Part shown: in pieces, positions 24,001 to 36,000 of the stretch
Position numbering within the stretch: position 1 is the first letter of the stretch
Layout: each line of letters begins with the position of its first letter
NCBI GenBank assembly: GCA_024449915.1
Contig: JAMZAV010001046.1
Span: 723,211-787,210, forward strand
Length of the DNA stretch: 64,000 nt
Origin: Sweltsa coloradensis
Lineage: Eukaryota; Arthropoda; Insecta; Plecoptera; Chloroperlidae
Direction: 5' to 3'
Made by a program: the position numbers and the translations under genes
The notes under the pieces: model-generated
What the model saw: the letters and a program-made list of their open reading frames with translations, nothing else
Told to the model about the DNA's origin: nothing
Databases searched by the model: none

Positions 24001-27000
24001 CGTGAAAGTAAATTGATCTCCAATGTCATTCAAAACTACTGCAAACTTCTCCAAAGTCTCAATGACAGCCTCCACTTTTTTCAACAATAGTGGCAATGAA
24101 ACCATTTGTAGCATCAGGAAACGATCTCCAAGCATCGAACGCAGACTTTTTCCCATAACCATCACGAAAGGAGGAAATGGTTTCCATCCCGAAAATGCGT
24201 GGAACATAGGAAGTGCTATAGAGTAACCAGTAGATAATTCAAATCGGTTCCCGGTATCCTTTTTTAGAACATAATCAATCCGTGGTTATTTACCTAGATA
24301 AGCTGCAACATGGTGTGCTTCGACATACTGATGGTTCCTTTCAGTCCCCAGATGCTCCTATAGCGCTTCAATACCAGTCATTTCCGGAACACAGCTGATT
24401 GCACGGACTAGCACATCAGTAGCATTATGCGCGTGTCTCCCTGCTTGTGATTACATTGGGGCCAACCCGCCTGTGATATCCTGTATTAAGTGGTAGCTTT
24501 GAGTATGGTGGTAGTAACTAAAAGGGTATCAAGTTGTCATTGATATGCTGGAGGCAAACATCCTAATGAAAATGAACTTCTTTATTACCTGAATCACGTA
24601 GAAAATTTGGCCATCCTTTGGGAATTTTTGTAGTTGGAGTTACGAGTGTCCTAAATATTTTTCCCGTGTCATATTTAAAGACTAATTGGGTCGTACTTAT
24701 CCCAGATGATATCTAAGCTTAGCACAGACGCTAGTTCTTTCTTGAGGAAGGGAGAAAAAAAAAACACTTTCTACATAATCTTGGAATGCAATTGAGTGGT
24801 CCGGTGGGGGGGGGGGGGGGGGCTTAACCTATCACGTATTTTTGCATCTACAGGTGGTCCATTTACTACAGACCTGTTTTGACTGGTATTCAAACGGCAT
24901 TTTACTAGATCCAATTTGGTACAAGTCTCAACAAGGAATAATACAGACAAGGACACGATGAGCTTGGTTGATGACTGGTCATTTTGGCCATAGATTTATG
25001 AACAAGAGGCCGAGTGGCTGTTCTAAAGAGTAGAAATTTGTTTAACTTGATGGGGTCCATAAAATATTTAGCAAATGTACTCACTGCCGCGGCACCAGAG
25101 AGCGAGAGAGAGCGCGCTCTCGGAAAATGGTCCCAAAAGGTGCGCGATTCAAACAGCTGTTTTGTTTGTTGGTTTGAATTGTTATTGTTTATATTAACGT
25201 TACACTACAGTATACTTCTAGCTAGTCATATTTTGGTACATTTATAAGAAAAACCGTTCATTTCACCCCAATGAAAGCGGACCTAAACCAATTCCTTGTT
25301 AATTTGACTCCATTGATGATCAACTAGCGATCAGTTACTTGAAAACGGACCACTGATTGGCCACATTCACCATTGGATAAGGATAACATCAACAACGTAT
25401 TAACTATTATTAATTTTTTCATGGTTTATTACCATAACGATCCACCAGGAATTTGGTACTCCTTTTAAAATGGTATATTCTATGTAAATACGTTGAAAAA
25501 CGACGAAGTAAAAGCATAGTAAAAGAGAGTTCAATGGTACAAAACTGCTCATCCATCACGCGACAGTAAAAAGCGTTCGCAACGCAGCCTTATAACATTA
25601 CATGTTGAGTTTATTTAGTAAAAAAAATTGTTAAAATATCACATGCATTTGGATGTGCTTATAAGTATACATTATGCAGTCATGCAGCTCATGCTGAAAC
25701 AGTTATCAAGGTCAAATAAAGGACGAAAAGGTCACAGGTCAACATGGCATGTTGAAATTTATTTAATATTATTCTACTTCATCTAAGCTTTAAATAGAGT
25801 GGTCACACGACTATGTTTAACAATTTTTCAAATAGCTCATAACTCAGATCATTATGTCAACAGGTCATTATGACCAAATTAGGGGTAGCTCGTCATATTT
25901 TAAACACCATTATTTTGTTTGAAGATTTTGGGAAGTACTTTAACGTAGAAGTCCAACATTACACCAAGGGTGTCATCAATAAAAATTAAATCAAAATTTT
26001 CAACCCCCAAAATTAAAACCCCTATCATCCCTTAACTATGAAGAAATCCGAAGTTCCCCGTTGCCAGTATGTTAAGACAAATGTTACCCCTATTTGGTAA
26101 AAATTTCAAGTTTCTATCACCAAACACCCGAATTGTTTTGCTAATCAACCCTTCAAACCAGCAGGGGTAGGCAACATGCGATAACGGGTCCTTGCACGGG
26201 ATATCACGATGGCTCCACCTCAAAATTAGTAGGGTATGGTCCCTAGAACACGTGTGCCAAGTGTCTTGCTTGTATCAAAAAATGCAAGGTATCCCCATAT
26301 ATATCCTTTAACATCCGGACTATTAATAGCATTTGATTTTAAAAGTTCTGGGGACCCACAGTTTGGGCACGCTGCTGTAGGCTATACAGGCTAGAGTTTG
26401 TCCAAGCTGAGAGGCATGCATGCCTTGTATTTGCAACAGCAGCATTTACCAAGACAGTGACTATTGTTGGATGAGCGTAGCGAGCGAAGCGAAGATTCCA
26501 TTTCACTACATTGGAGAAAAAAATCCGTATTTTTTTTTTCTTTTTTCTTTCTTTTTTTTGGTATTTTTGTCTGTTTGTTAACACTATTCCGGCTAAACCG
26601 ATACTCTGATTGCGATGAAATTTTATGGAGGTCTTCGAAATCTCTGAACTTAGAACTGCCACGTTTTTGAGCACAATCGGAAAATTATTTCTCATGAAAA
26701 TCGCAATTTTATGATTTTTTTCGATTTTTTTTAAAACAACACTTACATGCTTTGTCCGATTCTAATGATTTTTCACAGAACCTTAATTTTATGAATTAAT
26801 ATATTCGTGTAAAATTTGTGCGCAATCGAATAATTATTTCTTATGAAAATTTCAATATTACGATTTTTTCCTTTTTTAAAATTACGATTAATTAAAAAAA
26901 TTTAAAATTTAAGTTAATTTTTTATTTAATTGGATGAGCGAAGCGAAGATTCCATTTCACTACACTGGAGAAAAAAATCCGGAATGTTTATCTTTTTTTT

Positions 27001-30000
27001 TCTTCCTTGCGTGTTTGTTAACACGATTCCGGCTAAACCAATACTCCAATTGCGATGAAATTTTATGGAGGCTTTCGAAATCTCTGAACTTAGAACTGCC
27101 ACGTTTTTGAGCGCAATCGGAAAATTATTTCTCATGAAAATCGCAATTTTACGATTTTTTTTCGATTTTTTTTTAATTTCTTCGACTTATAACACCTACA
27201 TGCTATATCCGATTTTTATGATTTTTTCACAGAACCTTAATTTTATGAATTAAGATATTCGTGTGAAATTTGAGCGCAATCGAAAAATTATTTTTCATGA
27301 AAATAGAAATTTTGTGTTTTTTTCTTTTTTAAAACAATTTTTGACTTATAACACCTACATGCTTATCCTATTGTAATAATTTTTTCACAGAACCTTAATT
27401 TTATGAATTTATAATATATTCGTGTGAAATTTGAGCAAATCGAATAATTACTTCTGATAAAAATCGCAATTTTTCGATTTTTCTTTTTTTAAAATTACTA
27501 TTAATTTAAATAAAAGTTTATTTTTTATTTTATTTAATTTAATTTAAAAAAAATCTTGAACTTGGTAATAATTTTTTTCACAGAACAACAGAAAATCCGC
27601 ATACCACATGGCAGCTCAACGCACCAATTATGCTCATCCAACAGCGCGGCGGGACTTCAGCGTTTTCCTAGTTTAATTTAATGTTAAAAAAATCTTCAAC
27701 TTAGTAATGATTTTTTCACAGAACAACAGAAAATCCGCATAAACACATGGCAGCTCAATGCACCTACTAGGAAAACGCTCAGTTGGACGCGTTGTTGAGC
27801 GAGCACCGGTACGTGCAACATGACCCGAGTACGACATTCCCACAAGGCCCACCACAAACTGTAGGCCTAACTGGATATTGACATTGTTGAGCGAGCGTAG
27901 CGAGCGTCTCCACTTGACTCTTATGGCTCGAATGTCTGTTTGTTTTTTTTTTTTCTGTTACTGCTTCGATACAGGTCGCACCGTTTCTCTGATCGACCTG
28001 AAATTTTGCACACATGTACATACCACCTAGGCGGGTTGCTGTATAGTTTTTGAACAAAATCCGATCATTGGTTATAAAAAATAAAAAATAAAATAAAAAA
28101 ATAAAAAAATAAAAATGTATAAATAATAATAATAATAATGTATAAAGTGTACTAGGAAAACGCTCAGTTGGACGCGTTGTTGAGCGAGCACCGGTACGTG
28201 CAACATGACCCGAGTACGACATTCCCATAAGGCCCACCACACAGTGTAGGCCTACCTGGATATTGACATTATTTGTACACTTTACTATTCCAACATCTTT
28301 GCATTGTACTAATTCACGTCATGCCTTCTAAAGTGTATCTTTGTATCTTCACTGCCTCCTTCATTTTTTAACATCATTTTTCGAATTATGATTAGCAATA
28401 AGTCTTTAAGGTCTTGACCGATTTAGCTGAAAATTTGGAAAATAGGAGAGAATGTTGTACTTATTGACCCTGCAAAATTTTATAACGATCGGAACATTTT
28501 AATTTTTTAATTTTTTTTTAATTTTTTATTTTTTATAACCAACGATCGGATTTTGTTCAAAAACTATACAGCAACCCGCCTAGGTGGTATGTACATGTGT
28601 AAAAAATTTCAGGTCGATCAGAGAAACGGTGCGACCTGTATCGAAGCAGTAACAGAAAAAAAACAAAAAAAACAAAAAACAAAAAAAACAGACATTCGAG
28701 CCATAAGAATCAAGTGGAGACGCTCGCTAACGCTCGCTCAATTACGATCATCCAACAACGCGGCGGGACTTAAGCGTTTTCCTAGTTAAAGATAATTGGA
28801 TGAGCGTAGCGAGCGAAGCGAAGATTCCATTTCACTACACTGGAGAAAAAAATCCGGAATGTTTTTTTTTTCTTTCTTTCTTTCTTTCTTTTTTTTCCTG
28901 TATTTTTGTGTGTTTGTTAACACGATTCCGGCTAAACCGATACTCCAATTGCGATGAAATTTTCTGGAGGCCTTCGAAATCTCTGAACTTAGAACTGCCA
29001 CGTTTTTGAGCGCAATCGGAAAATTATTTCTCATGAAAATCGCAATTTTACGATTTTTTTTTATTTAAAAAAAAATTCTTCGACTTATAACACCTATATG
29101 CTTTATCCGATTTTAATGATTTTTTCACAGAACCTTAATTTTATAAATTGAAATATTTGTGTGAAATTTGAGCGCAATCGAAAAATTATTTCTCATGAAT
29201 ATCGAAATTTTATGTTTTTGTTATTTGACTTTTAACACCTACGTGCTTTATGCTATTGTAATGATTTTTTCACAGAACCTGAATTTTATGAATTAATTGA
29301 GCGAGCGTAGCGAGCGTCTCCACTTGACTCTTATGGCTGGAATGTCTGTTTTTTTCTTTTTTTTTCTGTTACTGCTTCGGTACAGGTTGTACCGTTTCTC
29401 TGATCAACCTGAAATTTTGCACACATGTACATACCACCTAGGCGGGTTTTTTGTATAGTTTTTTAACAAAATCCGATTGTTGATTATAAAAAATAAAATA
29501 AAAAAATAAAAAATAAAAATGTTCCAATTGTTATGAAATTTTGCAGGGTCAATAAGTACAACATTCTCTCCTATTTTACAAATTTTCAGCTAAATCGGTC
29601 AAGACAAGTAGTGTAGATAGAAATTACATTTTAACAAAAGTAACGTTACCATGGCAACGTCAATCAAAGAAATCAAAGAGTTAAAATAGTTTTCCCAAAG
29701 AAATGATGTCAAGGTCCTCTAGATGGCGGTGGATTTTATCCATTCTCTCCTATTTTACAAATTTTCAGCTAAATCGGTCAAGACCTTAAAGACTTATTGG
29801 TATGTAACATTATGGGAATGTCGTACTCGGGTCGTGTTGCACGTACCGTTGCTCGCTCAACTAAGCGACGGGACTTTAGAGTTTTCCTAGTATATTCGTA
29901 TTAAATTTGAACGCAATCAAATAATTATTTCTTGTGAAAATTGCAATTTTACGATTTTTTTTCTTTTTTTAAATTACGATTAATTAAAAAATTTAAAATT

Positions 30001-33000
30001 TAGCTTAATTTTTTATTGAATTGAATTGAATTTTTAAAAAAATTCATAATTTTTTCACAGAACAACAGAAAATCCGCATAACACAATTGACATCTCAATG
30101 CACCAATTACGCTCATCCAACAATGCGCCTGAAAAAGCGTTTGCGAAGCTTCCTAGTTTATAATATTTACCCCTCCTGTAAGTCCAAAGATCTTCTCAAG
30201 GTCAGGGGGTGAAAGAATCTCGTGTCCCACTATGGTTTTCTTGAATCCAGGTGCATACTCTTCAATCGAATTAAACACCTGTTAATACATTTAAGAAAAT
30301 TATACTACATGCTGAGCAAAAAAAGTGTTGATGAATTTAATTGCTAATAAATCTGCTGCTTCAGTTCCGTTATAATATTATACTGATTACGATTAAAAGG
30401 GAATAATAATTTTGTAGTTGCCTGCTTTTGTGTTTCAATGAAAATTTATGCACAGATTCTTGTTAAATTTTTATTTTATGCTTTATGTACCTCTGTGGCA
30501 GAAATTTTATTTTCTAGATGATGATTTTGAAGTCTTTTGGTGGCAGATATAGGTCAAATTTAGTAATTTCCCAATTTTTCATTATCTTCATTGTTGGCCA
30601 TGTCTTACAATGAGACTGAAGTTTGTTCTCAACAAAATAATTATTTTTATCCAACTACTGCACAATCATAATGCGTACATTTGCAGGCTCATCAAGGTAT
30701 TAACTATTGACACACCCTTAAAAACCAACCAAATAACATTTCTTTAAGCCCCCCTGTGCTCCGTAAGTAGGGCTAGATCCTCTTTTATTATACTACTTAC
30801 TAAATATAAAAGCATCTAGAAACCTTCTATGCTTACAGTTTACTTTAAAAAAGTTCAATGAAGGTCACTACAAAATGAGAAATAGGATTGTTGACCCATT
30901 GCTTAGAGTCCCGGGTTTGAATCCCGCTTCAGGCAGAATATTTTTAACTTCCGTCAAACTTAAATCCATCAATACTTGGATTAGGTAGGCCCATCTGTAA
31001 ACGACTAAACAGTAACTTTGAAGTCGTCTTAGTAAAGTAACGACGCACATAATAAATAATCTAGGCCTAAAACTGTTCCAAATTAGCCTTGTTGATGCTC
31101 GCATCGCCCACATGTGAATCGTGCTCAACCATTTGGTCGCTATTCCCAATTTCAAATACTGATCTCTGGATGGCCATTGTTTGCTCTGCAATGGTGTGTG
31201 TGCGGCTAGGTTGGCTTGGTCCGCTTTAAATTAAATACTGAAAATTAGTTACGTGCATGACTAAGTGGGTATAGTCAATTTAGTAGTCAATTTAGATAAA
31301 TATACCTAAATAGTGAACAATTAATGGAGACATGATTTACGCTATTACCATACTAGTACCATTGAGTTTGGAAAATATGATTTGATATTTATTATGTTTG
31401 TAACAAATTTATATGACAGATACCCACAAATTTGACCAAGAATATATAACCATACAACTGAACACACACATGAGTCATCATGACAGATAATTCATGTGCC
31501 CGGCAGATTGTAAAATCATGTGGCTGTAGAAGGCGTAGTTAGAAGAAACTAAAAAAGCCAACGTTATTTCATTTGCAACAGAATATTTCAATGTGTAGTG
31601 TGTGACTTCACATAGAAAATCGTTCTCATGTTTAGATTTTGTGATGGATTGATTTATAAAGCAACAAATTGGGAGATATTTGATGGAATTACCACGTCGG
31701 CATACGCTTTCTTGGCCTGCTCGTCCCATGAACACCCTCGTGGTGCATACTGTGTAAACAGGAGGCAAACATGCGAACCCGGTGCACACAACGTGGAGTC
31801 CAAGCTGGAAGGGATGACCATTTCGATCACTGGCCTCGGACTAATTTCTCCTCGCTTGGCCGCTTCATACGCCTCCAAAATCATGTCCATGCGTTCACAG
31901 TTGAGATGGATTGTGGTTCGATGGTGCGGCATAACGCAACCTCCACTCTCGTTGGGATTCGCTAGGAAATTGGGCAGCTTGTTCACTGCAACTGTGAACA
32001 AGGTGAAATGTTTGGAAAAATTGAGTGTGACTGGTAGTTTGCAACTAGGCCTACCACCACCGTAGTAACTTCCCACGGCACAACAGATTTTAGTAGATTA
32101 ATATTGTTTCCACATACGGCATACCTTATGTTCATCTTAAAGATGCTGTTGTGCTGATTCCTGATTGTTTTTCGCTTCATTGCAATTATGGCATACTTAA
32201 ATATTTTATTGATTTTGTATTAACTGTTGATATTATACATGGTTTGTAAATGTATTAAGTTTTTTTTAGAACTCTGGATATAAGAATAAAACAAGCACTG
32301 ATTTCAACTACAACTACATGCTAATAACGTAATTAACTGCTCAACACCTAAAATACCAAGTAAACTGATCATTATTAACGTGTGTGTATATTCCAACAGT
32401 AAACTTGACATTTTATCTGTACTAATTTAGGTAAGAGATAATAAAAACAAGTTTGGTTTTGTATAAAGTGATGTGGGACCTAGCTGGTACCGGTACTCTT
32501 CATATTTTCAAATATTGTTTGTTAGTGGTTAGCTTACTTGTCACACACACAAATTAAATACATACCATTTATTTTTGTGACTGGGCTTGTGTAGTCTATT
32601 GCACCGAGATTCTTAATTTGAGCCTTAGTTCCAGGAAGCATTTGTAGAGTGCATTGTGGTGTTGCATTGGATAAAACTATCTTCGCTTGAATTTCTTTTC
32701 CAGTCTCTGTCATCACACCCATTGCACGTTCACAGTCGTCAACTAATATCCTTGATACTGCCTACAACAATTTACTTTTATTTGAAATCATATTTGTTTT
32801 TCAACTTTTTATTATGTGTTTGTTTAGGTGAATCTACTACTTTCTCAGACTGACGGACTGTTCTATGTATAATTATGCAATATATTGCATGGTGGTTGTA
32901 CATTGGTTCCCAAAGTTAATTGAACAGTAGTACTATTTTATTGCAAACTTACGGTTGTATTGTACAATATTGTAAAACGTAACACTTACTGTATGAGAAA

Positions 33001-36000
33001 ATTATCTTGTTTCAATATTTTGAATATCAGCTGTTATTAACAGATTTTCTATTGTGATTAATAAGTTACCGTACTGGTAACTTTAGAACTCGAAGCTCTT
33101 TTCTTTAACACAATTTTTTAAACACTAAATAAAAACTATTTGAGTCAGGTTCAGGCAGTGTAATTAGCAAACCTTTTTTAAGGTATGCTATCTTTATTCA
33201 AATACTATAGGGTCCTATAGTCGGAACGGTTGTCAACAGTGAAGAATGGAGGAACTCACTGTGTTAGTAAAGATGTGTGCTGAATAGTTGGATGCTGCTG
33301 TTGCCATGGCCTGTGTTACGGCCCCCATTCCTCCCTCTGGGTATCCCCATGCCCCTCGCACACCCTCTAGCTCACCCATCACATGATGTAATAACACATA
33401 TCTAGTAAACAAATTATAGCATGATCGCCTTTTCTCATATTCATGTTTTCAGATTGGGTTCAAGAGAAAACATCTTTTGTCAAATGTCTGGGTTTTCTTT
33501 TAAACTCATTAATTTATGAACAGTATACCGTTTTGATCTTGATGAAAGCTAGACTGGAGTGGACTTAAGAAAATAGTTGTTTTATTTACTTGCAAGAACA
33601 CGAGCTCATCAACAGCCTGGCCTGCTCGTTCAGGAGCTGCCTACTTGTATCACATGCTCGGACATGGGAACATAATGTTGAGTGGATACATAGCTTCCAA
33701 CCAAACGTTCAAGCTCAAGCAGTGCAGTTTTCAATGAGTAAATTTTAAATTTTTCTGTTATTTAATATTGTTAAAAATACAAATGCATTTTTGTTTAAAT
33801 CATTCCTCCCTACTTACTAATGCTATATTGTTTGATTGACACTTTCAAGGGCATGCAGGGGCGGAGGGGTTGACACACACTTGCTTAAATGGGTGGTTTT
33901 CTGTTGTGGCTCTTGTGACAAAATCTATCAATTAATGCATTTACAGCAATTTGGAGAGCTGCTTCTGACTAATATGCCAAAAAAAAGTAGGTAGTTGAAA
34001 GTCCTCATAGCCAAAATGCAACAAGATCGAATAGACGCTATTTGTTATTATGAATTTGATTGTTTCTACTATTTTTTATCTTGTAGGTGCAAACAGTTCT
34101 TGAAAAAAAATAGTGGCCTTCTTTAGTGTTATCTGATCTTTGTATACCTATATAGAGGAAGATACATAATTATTGGTAGAAACAAACTTCATCTATTGCA
34201 ATAGTAACATTTCACAATAACCGTTCCTGGTTGACCATTGTTTGCGAGTCGATGGCTTTGGCCTCAACAGGGTTGGCTCGATTCACTTTAAAAATTCAAG
34301 TCCCTTACTGGAAATCAGTCAAATGATTGAATCAATAGATTTTAAATAAAAATGTATGCTGCTTCAATAGTTTATGACGTGCCAGCTCATCTGTGTTGGC
34401 TACACTTTGTTGAGTGCTCATCTCAAAAGTTTTACCATTATTGCCCATGATGACGGGTCCAGTAATTAAACACATAATACTGTATAGTAATATTAATATA
34501 AAATGGCAGTATCAGAATATTTCTGTTCAAATTTAAAAAAATACTATCATTATTATGAAATATTATATTATTTTGGTTTGCAAACCAAAATAACAAACAC
34601 AACAACAAACAAGTAGTTTTGTTGTTTAGAATGGCTAGATAGTAAGTTTGAAAATACTAACCCACTGCCTGGTGAGTACGGTGTGATGTCAGCTCCAATA
34701 ACAGCATCCGTTGCCAGAGTAGCTTTCAGTGGCTCAGATTCAAAACGGTGTTCCAGAAGGCGGGAACCCGAAGCAGTCAAGAACTGGTACAAAGTTGCTG
34801 CTTCAGTGCCGAGTGCTGCCAAACTGCTAGCTTAATAAATTAAAATAATTCAATGCTGATTTTAGAGCACATTGTGTCAAGCTTTTGTTTTCTTCTGAAA
34901 GGAATTAAATTACATTTACTTTATAAGCACACATTATACTAACTTTAAGAATTTCTTTGTATACTTTACACATTTATGTTTGTTTACATTATGTACTGTA
35001 TTGGTTTTAATATTCTTTTTTACCTGCTTTGCGTAGCTGTGGCTTTTGCCAAACAGTGGTGATCTTCTTCCAAATTGATGGTGCAGCAAGAAAGTCCATT
35101 GCGTCAGCTGCTGACAAATCCAGAAGTGGATCGATGCTGATACTGCAACTAATCTAGCCCAACTCCTATTCTTTATTTAAATGTATGCCTTTAATAAACC
35201 AGAAACTATGTGCTATTTGTAAACATTATTTAAATGTTGCTTTTCCTAACTTGTTGTAATACATCCAAAGGGAACCTCAAAGCCCTTTTATTGGTTGGCT
35301 TGGTTGTGGTTTATGAATCTGTAATAAAATGTGTTAGCGAAAATTGTTTTTAGCCATTTGCTGAACATTGAATACTGTAATTTTTTGCTCGCAAAGTTTT
35401 ATGAACCAGGGGAAAGAATCACCATTTCGGGCCATGGGGTGGGGGGCTTTTGGGCAATCAGTAGTAATCTTTTGTTTGCTGAAGATATTAGAAATTGTGT
35501 TTATATTAACCATTGTGTGAAGGCCCATTATGTTCCCAAATCAGTCTGCCTTAGTAATTTTGACATCGAAATATTTGATTGAACCAGGACAATTAGCGCT
35601 TTCGGGCCCATAGGTGGGTGGGTCCAGAAAAGCAGCATTTATTTTAAGAATATTACAAATTTTTTAGATGTGAGCCAATTTTGATATGTAACCACTATTA
35701 CACAATAAATGTTCTTTTCCTATGATTCAAAACCTTGACAGACGTTTACTGTTGTATCTAAATATTCAGAAATTATCGTAACTAATTTAAATTCAAGAGC
35801 ATAGTAAAGTACTGTTACTATGAATAAAGGCTAGAAAATTTAATTTAAGAAAAAAGTTTGTAGCATCTTTTAATGACAAATTTTTTGCACAGGCACCTTC
35901 AAAACCTTTGACATGACGTTTTCTTGTTTGTATCTTAACATTATTTCATGTATTCACATCAACTGAATTAAATTTATAAACAAATAATAAAATACTGTTT

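Larger units (their letters stand above)
26467..28786 (+). mobile_element. Helentron-like family A copy with nested insertions
   Basis: Begins TTGGATGAGCGTAGCGAGCG at 26467 and finishes at 28741-28786 with ATCATCCAACAACGC, GGCGGGACTTAAGCG, TTTTCCTAGT. It is interrupted by another family A copy (26930-27672) and by family B sequence (27766-28741). The sequence on either side of each insert continues the parent: AATTT before and after the first, and GCACC then AATTACG around the second. The host is non-coding and has long A/T runs. Confidence 0.75.

Noticed and set aside
31628..32065. 145-residue plus-strand ORF
   Set aside because: It is antisense to PYROXD2 exon 8, which explains its length and composition.
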